From the NCBI GenBank assembly GCA_030323885.1, contig CM059192.1:379001-443000 (forward strand): a stretch of DNA of 64,000 nucleotides, in the 5' to 3' direction. Shown piece by piece: positions 62,601 to 64,000 of this stretch. Each line of letters begins with the position of its first letter. The first letter of the stretch is position 1. Source of the stretch: Branchipolynoe longqiensis (taxonomy: Eukaryota > Annelida > Polychaeta > Phyllodocida > Polynoidae). Position numbers and translations under genes: made by a program. The notes beneath the pieces were generated by a model. It was not told the DNA's origin. It did no database searches and saw only the letters and a list, made by a program, of their open reading frames with translations.

Positions 62601-63065
62601 TAGAAATGATGACTGTAAAAAGAAAGTGGTTTATTGTGAATTAATATCCTAAAAAGCACATGGCTTACTGCAGAGGATCACCGTGAAAAGAACCATGTTT
62701 TATTGTACGACATTACTACGAAATAAAAATAGATTTTTTGTTAAAAGATATTACATTGAAAGGGAATGTCATTTGGTAAAGAATCCTGTAAAAGGACGAG
62801 TTATTATTTACTTACAAGCTTGTCGTGAGTCGAACAGCTGAACGGCGCCCACCCCGGACCGCGACGTGTTGGCCGTGCACCCTGTCGCCCTATCACGGCT
62901 TGTCTTACTGTCCGCTCTTTCTAACATTAACCGGGGGTTTTTCTAGTTCACTGTGAAACTTCCTCTTGCGTTATCATCTCCTCCTCCACACTTCAGCCTC
63001 TTTCTCTCCGCAGTGAGTTGGCAAACTTCCCAGTCTCTGTGGCCTCCCAAACCGCGAATTGGTCT
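14632..63065 (+). CDS. Cadherin-superfamily protein, N-terminal part (17 exons, continues past right edge)
   Basis: The product is a secreted or membrane-displayed calcium-dependent adhesion ectodomain. Joined exons give 680 codons in one continuous frame. A signal peptide (about residues 1-22) is followed by EC1 (~29-132), EC2 (~133-251), EC3 (~252-374), EC4 (~375-493), EC5 (~494-593) and most of EC6 (~594-680). DINDN (126-130), DRNDN (367-371) and DLNDN (485-489) mark the ends of EC1, EC3 and EC4. LDRE (94-97), IDRE (329-332), LDYE (448-451) and LDFD (553-556) are the mid-repeat motifs, and DxD motifs open EC2-EC5 (for example 163/165, 282/284, 519/521). Each intron is GT-AG and phases match throughout. 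No membrane helix is reached. The 48-kb span for about 2 kb of coding is due to repeat-filled introns. Family assignment is firm; orthology to a particular invertebrate group (Cad87A/89D-like, CDH23-like, Fat/Dachsous-like) is not resolved. The feature spans introns; exons are listed separately. Confidence 0.93.
14747..15020. repeat. 28-bp minisatellite, block 1 (intron 1)
   Basis: About ten copies of GACACTGACAGCAGACAGAACAATGTGG (shown here only as GACACTGACAGC...ACAATGTGG). It starts 50 bp after the exon 1 donor. Confidence 0.93.
15021..15467. mobile_element. 447-bp insertion splitting the 28-bp array
   Basis: Unique sequence flanked on both sides by GACAATGT (15013-15020 and 15468-15475), with the 28-bp array resuming in register. 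This indicates an insertion with an 8-bp target-site duplication. No clear terminal inverted repeat or A-tail was seen, so the class is unknown. Confidence 0.65.
15468..16487. repeat. 28-bp minisatellite, block 2 (intron 1)
   Basis: About 36 copies of the same unit as 14747-15020. Because 28 is not a multiple of 3 and the antisense unit lacks stops, all three minus frames stay open for about 340 codons with an 84-bp (28-residue) period. Not coding. Confidence 0.93.
16508..17480. repeat. 22-bp minisatellite (TTGAACCAATGCTGGGCCAG)
   Basis: More than 40 copies that are well kept in the centre and decay towards 17950, where isolated AACCAACATTG words persist. Intron 1. Confidence 0.9.
18273..18627 (+). 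mobile_element. TTAA-target MITE, near full length
   Basis: TTAA at both ends. The right end (ATCGGACTATGCAGCTTTAA) is well kept; the left end is degraded (AGTTCTATCGCAGATG). The internal module TTTGCCAAAACTCTGAC ... CAACAAATGTTTAATAAGTG matches other copies. Intron 1. Confidence 0.85.
18722..18792. promoter_or_regulatory. Cluster of CRE-like TGACGTCA palindromes
   Basis: Three perfect TGACGTCA octamers (18722, 18769, 18785) and several one-base variants (TGACGTGA, TGACCTCA) occur in a short tandem repeat extending to the exon 2 acceptor. TGACGTCA is the consensus CREB/ATF site. Here the cluster may simply be a by-product of repeat amplification. Confidence 0.3.
18839..18928 (+). CDS. Cadherin exon 2 (start of EC1)
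   Basis: Preceded by GTGTGTTTCAG and followed by GTAAGT; phase 1 in and 1 out. It encodes about 30 residues ending in GLDEDTLL, which fits the cadherin A-strand 'ExT' calcium-ligand region of EC1. GC-rich compared with flanking DNA. Its upstream flank is a tandem array of TGACGTCA-containing units, and its downstream flank carries a SINE about 45 bp past the donor. Confidence 0.88.
18972..19315 (+). mobile_element. SINE family C, full-length copy (mollusc-type)
   Basis: The tRNA-like head (ACATAGCTCAGGCGGTAGCA; B-box region ATCCGATCGATCC) leads to a body with GTGCATATAAAAGACCCTTT, AATGACCATATGTTTGACAT and the tail GTCGTTAAATAAAACAAAC. This arrangement is one I recall as widespread in mollusc genomes. 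It lies 44 bp after the exon 2 donor. Confidence 0.82.
19640..19852. repeat. Tandem repeat with CCTGGCACAGTGCCAA core
   Basis: Seven to eight copies, each with the palindrome TTGGCACAGTGCCAA or a variant, immediately upstream of the exon 3 acceptor. Confidence 0.85.
19882..20018 (+). CDS. Cadherin exon 3 (EC1 middle)
   Basis: Acceptor CTCCGTTACAG, donor GAG|GTAGGC, phase 1 in and 0 out. The encoded segment has the canonical EC order: SARDPEGRKVTYNI, then IFSINSVTGDVSL, then ELLDRE at the exon end. This is the best single-exon match to the cadherin fold in the first half of the gene. Confidence 0.95.
20245..20495 (+). mobile_element. Chimeric SINE (A head/body, B tail)
   Basis: The tRNA-like head and TACTTGTCGTTACCTAGCCTGG match SINE A. 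From about 20418 the sequence switches to the SINE B 3' end (AATGGAATGAGGAAGACCAA ... CAACTAATGTACCAACAACA). Confidence 0.65.
20857..21839 (-). mobile_element. TTAA-target MITE enlarged by an internal 80-bp array
   Basis: Ends TTAAAGCTGCATAGTCTGAT and ACCATCGGACTATGCGCCTTTAA. The internal segment from 20926 to 21645 is nine head-to-tail 80-bp copies, so the element is about 980 bp instead of about 355. Intron 3. Confidence 0.9.
20926..21645. repeat. 80-bp tandem repeat, nine copies, inside a MITE
   Basis: Unit begins GATACTGGTTCACTTATTAA. Copies start at 20926, 21006, 21086 and so on to 21566, nearly identical to one another, so the amplification looks recent. Confidence 0.97.
22025..22185 (+). 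mobile_element. LINE 3' end fragment (CAATCAATCA tail)
   Basis: It matches the 3' UTR end of the LINE at 36022-36535 (TAAAAGCGATGGTT, AAACAAACATTT-like, GGCCTATGCT, CACCAATCAATCA). The flanking MITE sequence CATGTAACATTAATTTTAGC / CATGTAAAATTAATGTTGGC is apparently duplicated. Confidence 0.6.
22231..22495 (-). mobile_element. 5'-truncated LINE, C-terminal RT ORF end
   Basis: The minus strand encodes the common C-terminal LINE motif: KIKYFGHMIRHQ, EGKRPRGRRRTTWMDNI and NDRKRWRS, ending ...EDGTH then a stop formed by the (ATTG)n tail. TCTGACACCAT borders both sides (22220-22230 and 22494-22504), consistent with a target-site duplication inside the MITE. Non-functional. Confidence 0.85.
22640..22997 (-). 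mobile_element. TTAA-target MITE, single-module copy
   Basis: Left end TTAAAGCTGCATAGTCCGAT. The right end ACCATCGGATTTTGCAATTAT is degenerate. It has one copy of the internal ACTTATTAAGTATTTGTTG module, and so shows the unamplified state. It ends 49 bp before exon 4. Confidence 0.85.
23046..23099 (+). CDS. Cadherin exon 4 (EC1, 18 codons)
   Basis: Small phase 0/0 exon with acceptor TTATTTTCAG and donor GTG|GTGAGA. It encodes HATAVYAMDDGMNV, the strand after LDRE that ends in the xAxDxG motif of EC repeats. It is supported by exact phase and by completing EC1 between exons 3 and 5. About 80 bp downstream the intron becomes a 48-bp tandem array. Confidence 0.9.
23180..25935. repeat. 48-bp minisatellite, ~57 copies (intron 4)
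   Basis: Unit contains GATATGGGGTTTGAGGCCTG then GAGATGGTATATTAACCAGT. Since 48 is divisible by 3, one + frame stays open for 587 codons with a 16-residue period (RPGDGILTSYCLIWGL). The C/T site AACCAG/AACTAG puts a stop in another frame. Two units with small indels (about 24925, 25350) break the register. Non-coding intron. Confidence 0.96.
26112..27049. mobile_element. TIR element, family 2, with internal triplication
   Basis: The ends CTGGGGCCGCATGCATGA and CATACATACGGCCCCAG are inverted. Inside, a unit with GGCGGCGTTAATATCGGTTCG and TTCTGTTAAATATGATAGCA occurs three times. Related to 44175-44933. The CAGGG/CTGGGG-type ends recall hAT-like elements, but no transposase and no clear 8-bp duplication were found. 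Confidence 0.65.
27365..27445 (+). mobile_element. SINE B body fragment
   Basis: CTCTGCCAATTTGGATTTCC through TTACTCTCATACCA matches the minus strand of 8326-8649. It lies 50 bp upstream of the exon 5 acceptor. Confidence 0.7.
27496..27591 (+). CDS. Cadherin exon 5 (EC1 end, DINDN linker, EC2 start)
   Basis: Acceptor GTTCGCTGCAG, donor CAG|GTAAGA, phase 0/0, 32 codons. It contains VRDINDNSPV, the diagnostic EC linker with calcium ligands, followed by the first strand of EC2. The following intron is a 67-bp tandem array that begins essentially at the donor. Confidence 0.95.
27595..30195. repeat. 67-bp minisatellite, ~39 copies (intron 5)
   Basis: Unit contains GTAACTGGGTCTGGTTCCCA then CATAAACAAAGCACATAGGC. 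It begins at the exon 5 donor: intron start GTAAGAACTGGTTCCCGCC resembles the GTAACTG...TGGTTCCCGC part of the unit. Units differ by G/A, C/T and CACAGT/CGCACT variants. Confidence 0.95.
30205..31058. repeat. 95-bp array made from the exon 6 acceptor region
   Basis: GTTCACAGGG recurs every 95 bp at 30291, 30386, 30481, 30576, 30671, 30766, 30861, 30956 and 31051; the last is the true acceptor. Each earlier copy carries about 33 bases of exon-6-like sequence (CTCCTCAGTCGTGCTGGGTG) and then intron. Confidence 0.96.
31059..31169 (+). CDS. Cadherin exon 6 (EC2)
   Basis: Acceptor GTTGTTCACAG, donor GGG|GTAGGT, phase 0/0, 37 codons. It encodes LGGISVTDRDSGPNSVV, the DRD calcium motif and B strand of EC2. 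The acceptor plus the first 33 exon bases are repeated about eight more times upstream in a 95-bp array. Only this last acceptor gives an open frame joining exon 7: the nearest upstream copy shifts frame and meets TAG at 31170. A Cys here may pair with the Cys early in exon 7. Confidence 0.92.
31497..33595. repeat. 13-bp pyrimidine-rich minisatellite (CCTTCCCTCCCTG)
   Basis: About 160 copies, interspersed with CTTCTCTTCTGC variants. + strand pyrimidine content is extreme, so long frames (up to about 740 codons) open on both strands. Intron 6, non-coding. Confidence 0.96.
33596..34989. other. Intron 6 DNA: MITE scrap, poly-C, TCACATAG repeats
   Basis: A MITE end fragment (TTAAAGCTGCAACATGCGAC) lies at about 33672. 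Poly-C runs lie at 33746-33755 and 33772-33782. 33925-34290 is a loose GTCACATAGTCACATGGTCA repeat. 34291-34989 is AT-rich with no feature recognised. Confidence 0.6.
34990..35284. repeat. 47-bp minisatellite, left part
   Basis: Unit contains TTAACTTGAAGTGTCGTGTT and CGTGCAAACTGTC. Continues at 35690-35800, after an insertion. Confidence 0.9.
35285..35689 (+). mobile_element. Retroposon (SINE E) inserted in the 47-bp array
   Basis: An A-rich tail (CAAACAAACAAAAACAAAAA) ends the insert. AACTTGAAGT (35275-35284) and AACTTGACGT (35690-35699) flank it as a target-site duplication. Its 3' part (GAAAACAAGCC ... GCTATGGACAGTATAAACA) recurs at about 38560-38640. Confidence 0.75.
35690..35802. repeat. 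47-bp minisatellite, right part
   Basis: About 2.3 units, ending 10 bp before the exon 7 acceptor. Confidence 0.88.
35813..35947 (+). CDS. Cadherin exon 7 (EC2)
   Basis: Acceptor GTACGTCCCCAG, donor GTC|GTAAGT, phase 0/0, 45 codons. It encodes CNLFDVTASRVREGNY (the 'F.V....G' strand) and ends RRYTLTIAAV, the typical 'Y.L.V.A' strand that leads into exon 8's DSGSP. It lacks a clean LDxE motif, so EC2 is somewhat atypical. Confidence 0.93.
36022..36535 (+). mobile_element. 5'-truncated LINE 3' end (jockey-like C-terminus)
   Basis: A frame to 36284 encodes the typical LINE terminus: RCRIGHSCLTHTFLLKG, then CIGC...HISLSC (Cys/His cluster), ending LRAAGLYHFI and stop. A 3' UTR and a CCAATCAATCAATCATCAAT tail follow. 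Only the last ~85 codons are present. Intron 7, 75 bp after the donor. Confidence 0.85.
36985..37110 (+). CDS. Cadherin exon 8 (EC2 end, EC3 start)
   Basis: Acceptor GTGTCCTGCAG, donor AGG|GTGAGC, phase 0/0, 42 codons. It starts DSGSPRRTSYAMVSITV, completing the AxDxG...VxIxV end of EC2. The linker reads RAQGGSGPRF, with no DxNDN, so the EC2-EC3 junction probably binds less calcium. It ends within the first strand of EC3. The intron immediately turns into a 17-bp array. Confidence 0.93.
37125..37696. repeat. 17-bp minisatellite (GTTAGAACTGTCAGGCA)
   Basis: About 33 copies, starting about 15 bp after the exon 8 donor, with GTCAGTCA and GTCCGGCA variants. Confidence 0.95.
37745..38275 (+). mobile_element. 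Two adjacent partial MITE copies
   Basis: 37745-37925 is an internal fragment. 37942-38275 starts TTAAAGCTGCATAATTCGGT and runs through the full internal order up to GGTTTTGAAAATTTGATG, but lacks the right inverted end. Confidence 0.8.
38290..38640 (+). mobile_element. Second SINE E-like retroposon
   Basis: Its 3' end GAAAACAAGCCGTGATGCGA ... TTATGGACAGAGTAAATAAG and A-rich tail match 35600-35689. The 5' boundary is uncertain. It ends about 30 bp before the exon 9 acceptor. Confidence 0.55.
38669..38750 (+). CDS. Cadherin exon 9 (EC3)
   Basis: Acceptor ACACTTTTCAG, donor G|GTGGGT, phase 0 in and 1 out. It encodes VGELKVHDGDRGSKPLRVKI, which gives the EC3 DxD motif and B strand. The phase 1 exit matches exon 10 exactly, forming a GAT codon across the junction. 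Confidence 0.9.
39235..40530. mobile_element. Rearranged MITE enlarged by a 50-bp array
   Basis: The left part (TCATCTAGATTTGAACCTAC) reads in minus orientation. The right end (GCTTTTATCCGACTGTGCAAC) reads as a plus-orientation terminus. The centre is the 50-bp array derived from the CACTTATTAAGCAATTGTTG module. Confidence 0.6.
39309..40506. repeat. 50-bp tandem repeat, ~24 copies
   Basis: Unit contains CCTTATTAAGCAATTGTTGC then TGTTTAGAAGGGGATACCTT. Regular 50-bp spacing with few substitutions (one 49-bp unit near 39380). Intron 9. Confidence 0.96.
40810..41148 (+). mobile_element. SINE family C, full-length copy
   Basis: Head CATAGCTCAGGCGGTAGAGT, body GTGCATATAAAAGACCCCTT, tail CGTTAAATAAAACAAGC, collinear with 18972-19315. 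Intron 9. Confidence 0.85.
41540..41878 (+). mobile_element. tRNA-derived SINE family D
   Basis: B-box-like GGTTCAATCCCCGGCCGAG at about 41607. The body ends CTGATATGACCACAGATGTT then GACGTAAAACCCCAATT, similar to the SINE A tail (GACCTTAGATGTTGCCAGGA...GTAAAACTCCAA). 41149-41539 and 41879-42750 hold nothing else recognised, apart from (TTAT)n-like AT-rich DNA at 42610-42690. Confidence 0.65.
42751..43147 (+). mobile_element. TTAA-target MITE with a 79-bp internal duplication
   Basis: Ends TTAAAGGTGCATAGTCCGAT and CATCGGACTATGCAGCTTTAA. The module GCATCTCAGGAGTCCCTTCT ... GTTAGATACGTAG occurs twice (starts 42932 and 43011, 79 bp apart). Intron 9. Confidence 0.92.
43277..43410 (+). CDS. Cadherin exon 10 (EC3)
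   Basis: Acceptor GTGTTGACAG, donor GAG|GTGAGT, phase 1 in and 0 out, 45 codons with the split codon. It encodes WFRLGSPRSDNSPNPLYVVP (the 'F.L......LYV' strands), NIDRESWPG and YEFDVE, leading straight into exon 11. Confidence 0.93.
43452..43685 (+). mobile_element. SINE A copy, 5' truncated
   Basis: It starts CTTTTCACTACCTAGCCTGG, continues through GTCTCCCAGTGGGGCAGCAC and ends near GTTGCTAGGATGTACTACAC with a CAA-rich tail. Its order matches the reverse complement of 2066-2398. Intron 10, 40 bp past the donor. Confidence 0.8.
43700..43990 (+). repeat. 68-bp repeat of a MITE terminus, four copies
   Basis: GGCTTTGATCAGACTATGCG recurs at 43717, 43785, 43853 and (variant) 43921. The core is the MITE right end. 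43990-44174 is a loose ~65-bp repeat about TGTAGCCATCTTTAT. Confidence 0.8.
44175..44933. mobile_element. TIR element, family 2, second copy
   Basis: Ends CAGGGCCTGTATTCATGTAG and CACATGAATACGGGCCCTG are inverted, extended by GGTGCCAGG/CCTGGCACCACC. Internal AATTCTGTTAAATATGA and GGCGGCGGCGTTAATATC units repeat as in 26112-27049. Non-autonomous. Intron 10. Confidence 0.78.
45182..45410 (+). mobile_element. SINE C, 5'-truncated, inserted at the exon 11 acceptor
   Basis: The sequence from AACCAGTGGTCCCCAACGGG to GTTGTTAAATAAAACAAACT matches the 3' two thirds of SINE C. TTCCTCAGGCGATAGA (45173-45188) and TTCTTCAGGCGATTGA (45411-45426) are the duplicated target and span the intron-exon junction. 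(CA)n-type repeats precede it at 44998-45085. Confidence 0.88.
45419..45610 (+). CDS. Cadherin exon 11 (EC3 end, DRNDN linker, EC4 start)
   Basis: Phase 0/0, 64 codons, donor GAG|GTAAGC. It contains VSVTIRDRNDNRPQFVP and then the first strands of EC4, ending VKDTDE. Its acceptor (TTCTTCAG) lies in the downstream target-site duplication of a SINE. The original acceptor copy lies at 45173-45180, in front of the SINE. Using that upstream copy would keep frame but reach TGA at 45364, so 45419 is the functional start. Confidence 0.94.
45755..47795. repeat. 20-bp minisatellite, ~100 copies, with ~400-420-bp higher order
   Basis: Unit TTACTGTGCACTGTCACACG. A variant string including CACTTTACAGTGCACTGTC recurs at about 46230, 46630 and 47050. 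Intron 11. Open + frames of up to 132 codons are artefacts. Confidence 0.96.
47796..49400. repeat. 19-bp minisatellite, ~85 copies
   Basis: Unit GTGTATTGTGACACTTACT with TACCATG variants. It is clearly related to the preceding 20-bp unit, so the two probably share an origin. Confidence 0.95.
49440..50125. repeat. Compound repeat with CCCCTGACTGAGGTTACTGT
   Basis: Units of variable length (about 70-110 bp) combine GTTACACATTACTGTGCACT words with ACAGTGTAATACCCCTGACT. It ends 12 bp before the exon 12 acceptor. Confidence 0.9.
50138..50299 (+). CDS. Cadherin exon 12 (EC4)
   Basis: Acceptor CCTGCTTTCAG, donor AGG|GTAGGC, phase 0/0, 54 codons. It encodes GTNSMFRLTLEGD, then a pair of cysteines (SECTGQCAV) that could form a small disulfide loop, and LDYEVSRF. 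The 4.4-kb intron before it is almost entirely tandem repeats and stops about 13 bp from the acceptor. Confidence 0.94.
50335..50590. repeat. T-rich degenerate repeat (TTTTTGTTCAATCATTTTTG)
   Basis: Seven to eight loose copies in intron 12. 50590-50865 has nothing else recognised. Confidence 0.7.
50870..51340 (+). mobile_element. SINE C 3' end, split by a MITE
   Basis: GACATGCAATAGCTGATGAT ... CTACAGACGTCGTTAA, then after the MITE ATAAAACAAGCC. Joined at TTAA, these match the uninterrupted SINE C tail GTCGTTAAATAAAACAA. Confidence 0.85.
50966..51316 (+). mobile_element. TTAA-target MITE inserted in a SINE tail
   Basis: Left TTAAAGTTGCATAGTCCAAT; right CATCGGACTATGCAACTTGA (TTAA mutated to TTGA). 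One internal module, about 350 bp. The SINE on either side supplies the pre-insertion site. Confidence 0.92.
51573..51737 (+). CDS. Cadherin exon 13 (EC4 end, DLNDN linker, EC5 start)
   Basis: Acceptor TGTCATTGTAG, donor AGG|GTCAGT, phase 0/0, 55 codons. It contains HLQDLNDNAPVFP and then YSLSLPDNTPTGSVIATLR, the first strands of EC5. The donor is weaker than consensus (GTCAGT). The last 57 exon bases and this donor recur 16 times in the next 2.5 kb of intron. Confidence 0.94.
51738..54325. repeat. Array of exon 13 end + donor + CA repeats, 16 extra copies
   Basis: Each unit has GGGGGCAG, then a 57-base exon-like block (TACAGCCTCAGTCTGCCCGA ... ACCCTCAGG), then GTCAGTACACACA and a variable (CACACAGA)n tract. 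Blocks start at 51826, 52029, 52158, 52358, 52476, 52607, 52734, 52879, 53070, 53206, 53336, 53469, 53640, 53814, 54009 and 54180. Exon-like blocks are nearly identical; the CA tracts vary. Confidence 0.95.
54326..55355. repeat. 45-bp minisatellite with CCTTACAG, ~23 copies
   Basis: Unit contains GTCAGTAATGTTGTGTTTTG then GTGTGTGAATCCTTACAGCT. It ends 10 bp before the true exon 14 acceptor. Confidence 0.95.
55366..55427 (+). CDS. Cadherin exon 14 (EC5, DDD motif)
   Basis: Acceptor GACACCACACAG, donor AT|GTGAGT, phase 0 in and 2 out. It encodes ASDDDSGNFGIVRYRLVTGD, the textbook calcium-binding and B-strand segment of an EC repeat, directly continuing IATLR of exon 13. The acceptor lies at the end of a 45-bp array that carries many CCTTACAG decoys. 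Confidence 0.94.
55428..55914. other. Intron 14 AT-rich DNA
   Basis: No feature recognised. Confidence 0.5.
55915..56645. repeat. 23-bp minisatellite (TTCTCTATAACTTCTTAATG)
   Basis: About 32 copies, with AACGTCTTACTGATG variants arranged every third or fourth unit. Confidence 0.96.
56646..59035. other. Intron 14 mixed DNA with possible inverted repeat and SINE scrap
   Basis: An imperfect inverted pair (TGTGCACATGCAAGTTGGCTGCAAA-like at 57871-57901 and TTTTGCAGCCAAAGTGTGCACG-like at 58134-58163) may be a small TIR element. 58478-58529 is a SINE A 3' tail (ATGACCTTAGATGTTGCCAG, then CAACCAACCAACC). Nothing coding recognised. Confidence 0.45.
59036..60085. repeat. 33-bp minisatellite, ~31 copies
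   Basis: Unit contains TTCCCGCCATCCCTTTCCTA and CCAGCTCTACCGA. The 33-bp period keeps frames open on both strands (FPTSSTDSRHP repeats sense; GRAGRKGMA-type antisense). Intron 14. 60086-61049 shows no further feature. Confidence 0.95.
61050..61281 (+). CDS. Cadherin exon 15 (EC5 end, EC6 start)
   Basis: Acceptor GGCGGATTGCAG, donor ACT|GTAAGT, phase 2 in and 0 out; the longest exon. It encodes FSVNEVSGEIRLVKPLDFD, YEAKDLGG and FEVTVLSVNKQGPKF, then the first strands of EC6. The linker is VNKQGP rather than DxNDN. The donor junction itself seeds the GTAAGT-rich array that fills the next 0.9 kb. Confidence 0.95.
61282..62165. repeat. ~22-bp array derived from the exon 15 donor
   Basis: The exon ends CAATGTCACT|GTAAGTGATTAA, and the array unit is AATGTCACAGTAAGTGATTAGC-like. 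Roughly 35-40 copies, many keeping GTAAGT, with internal shortening in the middle. Confidence 0.93.
62251..62396 (+). CDS. Cadherin exon 16 (EC6)
   Basis: Acceptor GTGTTTTCAG, donor TA|GTGAGT, phase 0 in and 2 out, 48 codons plus two bases. It encodes VARDGSGRVTYRIVGG, then FFISRFTGVISLIRPVTYRD, the EC6 calcium motif and the F.I...TG.I.L strand. Good match to the fold, with YRD in place of LDxE. Confidence 0.93.
62397..63013. other. Intron 16, no gene
   Basis: A GGGGGG/GTGAGGGG low-complexity stretch lies at 62436-62520. The rest is unassigned. Confidence 0.5.
63014..63065 (+). CDS. Cadherin exon 17 (EC6, last exon in window)
   Basis: Acceptor TTTCTCTCCGCAG, donor TCT|GTAAGA, phase 2 in and 0 out, 18 codons with the split codon. 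It encodes YELANFPVSVASQTANWS, which fits the 'Y.L.V.A.' strand after exon 16. Similarity alone is modest, but phase, splice sites and position agree. The next exon must lie beyond base 64000. Confidence 0.68.
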
Positions 63066-63089
63066 GTAAGAAATGATTCGTTATCTACG

Positions 63090-63560
63090 GTTCTTCCAAC
63101 GACCTTGTTGGCATTTTCTACAGAGCTCTTCCACTCCCGTCAGAGACAGATTGGTGGTGGAAATCCTCTACAAGACCTTTTCCACTGAACATTTATACAG
63201 TTTTCTGCTACCCACAATATTAGTTCTTTCATTGCCACCAGAGGGTGCGTTGGTGGTGTAAATCCTCTATAATAGTATAAGACCTTTTCCACTGAACATT
63301 TATACAGTTGGCCGCTACCCACACACAATATTAGCTCTTGTATTGCCATCAGAGGGCGGGTTGGCAGTGGAAATCGTCTATAGGACCTTTTCCATGGAGC
63401 ATGCTGCACAGTTTGTTCCTACTGACAATATTACATTATTAGTTCCTTCATTGCCATCAGAGGGCGCGTTGGTGCTGGAAATCATCTATAGGACATTTTC
63501 CATAGAACATGCTGCACAGTTTGCTGCTACCCACCATTAGTTCTTCCACTGCCATCAGAG
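63090..63560. repeat. ~110-bp tandem repeat, about four copies
   Basis: The unit includes GACCTTTTCCACTGAACATT and ATTGCCATCAGAGGGCG, with diverged copies. Starts about 25 bp after the exon 17 donor. Confidence 0.85.
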
Positions 63561-63599
63561 GGCGGGTATCTTCGTCGTTCAGACTGTGCGCGCCCATCC

Positions 63600-64000
63600 A
63601 CCCGCGTCTGTAACTGATTTCCGGTTCAGGCGTCTGTAACTGACTTCCGGTTCAGGCGTCTGTAACTGACTTCTGGTTCCGGCGTCTGTAACTGACATCC
63701 GCTTCCGGCGTCTGTAACTGATTTCCGGTTGAGGCGTCTGTAACTGATTTCCGGTTGAGGCGTCTGTAACTGACTTCCGGTTCAGGCATCTGTAACTGAC
63801 TTCCGGTTCCGGCGTATGTGACTGACATCCGCTTCCGGCGTCTGTAACTGATTTCCGGTTCAGGTGTCTGTAACTGACTTCCGGTTCCGGCGTATGTAAC
63901 TGACATCCGCTTCCGGCGTCTGTAACTGATTTCCGGTTGAGGCGTCTGTAACTGACTTCCGGTTGAGGCGTCTGTAACTGACTTCCTGTTCAGGCGTCTG
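63600..64000. repeat. 26-bp minisatellite, runs off the window
   Basis: About 15 copies of GCGTCTGTAACTGACTTCCG + GTTCAG, with GTTGAG and CTTCCG variants. Confidence 0.95.

Overview
The window is animal nuclear DNA, most likely from a lophotrochozoan and probably a mollusc. Long GC-poor introns separate short GC-rich exons with GT-AG junctions. Several SINE copies resemble the tRNA-derived SINEs I associate with molluscan genomes (recall, not a search). Nothing resembles a bacterial operon, a phage or a CRISPR locus.

One gene can be supported, on the + strand from about 14.6 kb to beyond the right edge. It is the 5' part of a classical-repeat cadherin. Seventeen coding exons (14632-63065; 2,040 coding bases, 680 codons) join with consistent phase at all sixteen introns. 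They encode a signal peptide followed by five complete extracellular cadherin (EC) repeats and most of a sixth. DxNDN linkers, LDRE/LDYE-type motifs and DxD motifs are present, but the EC2-EC3 and EC5-EC6 linkers lack the DxNDN motif. The transmembrane and cytoplasmic parts lie outside the window. I cannot name the orthologue.

Layout: 0-14.6 kb is upstream DNA with GT/CA-rich minisatellites, a dead LINE, a three-level transposon nest, a 430-bp G-rich (GGGGAGGGGCGG-type) array, and two CpG-rich patches that could hold a promoter or non-coding first exon. From 14.6 to 64 kb, coding exons alternate with introns, most of which carry their own tandem array (units of 13, 17, 19, 20, 22, 23, 28, 33, 45, 48, 50, 67, 80, 95 bp and others) and transposon debris. 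Tandem repeats make up roughly half of the window.

The most unusual theme is the link between tandem arrays and splice junctions. At least three arrays are built from the gene's own junctions: a 95-bp unit carrying an acceptor plus the first 33 exon bases (about 9 copies, 30.3-31.1 kb); a unit carrying the last 57 bases of an exon plus its donor (16 extra copies, 51.8-54.2 kb); and a ~22-bp unit copied from a donor (dozens of GTAAGT sites, 61.3-62.2 kb). A fourth array at 27.6 kb probably started at a donor. In addition, a SINE landed on an acceptor at 45.18 kb and duplicated it through its target-site duplication.

The second theme is a non-autonomous TTAA-targeting inverted-repeat transposon (about a dozen copies or fragments) whose same internal segment has been tandemly amplified separately in at least three copies.
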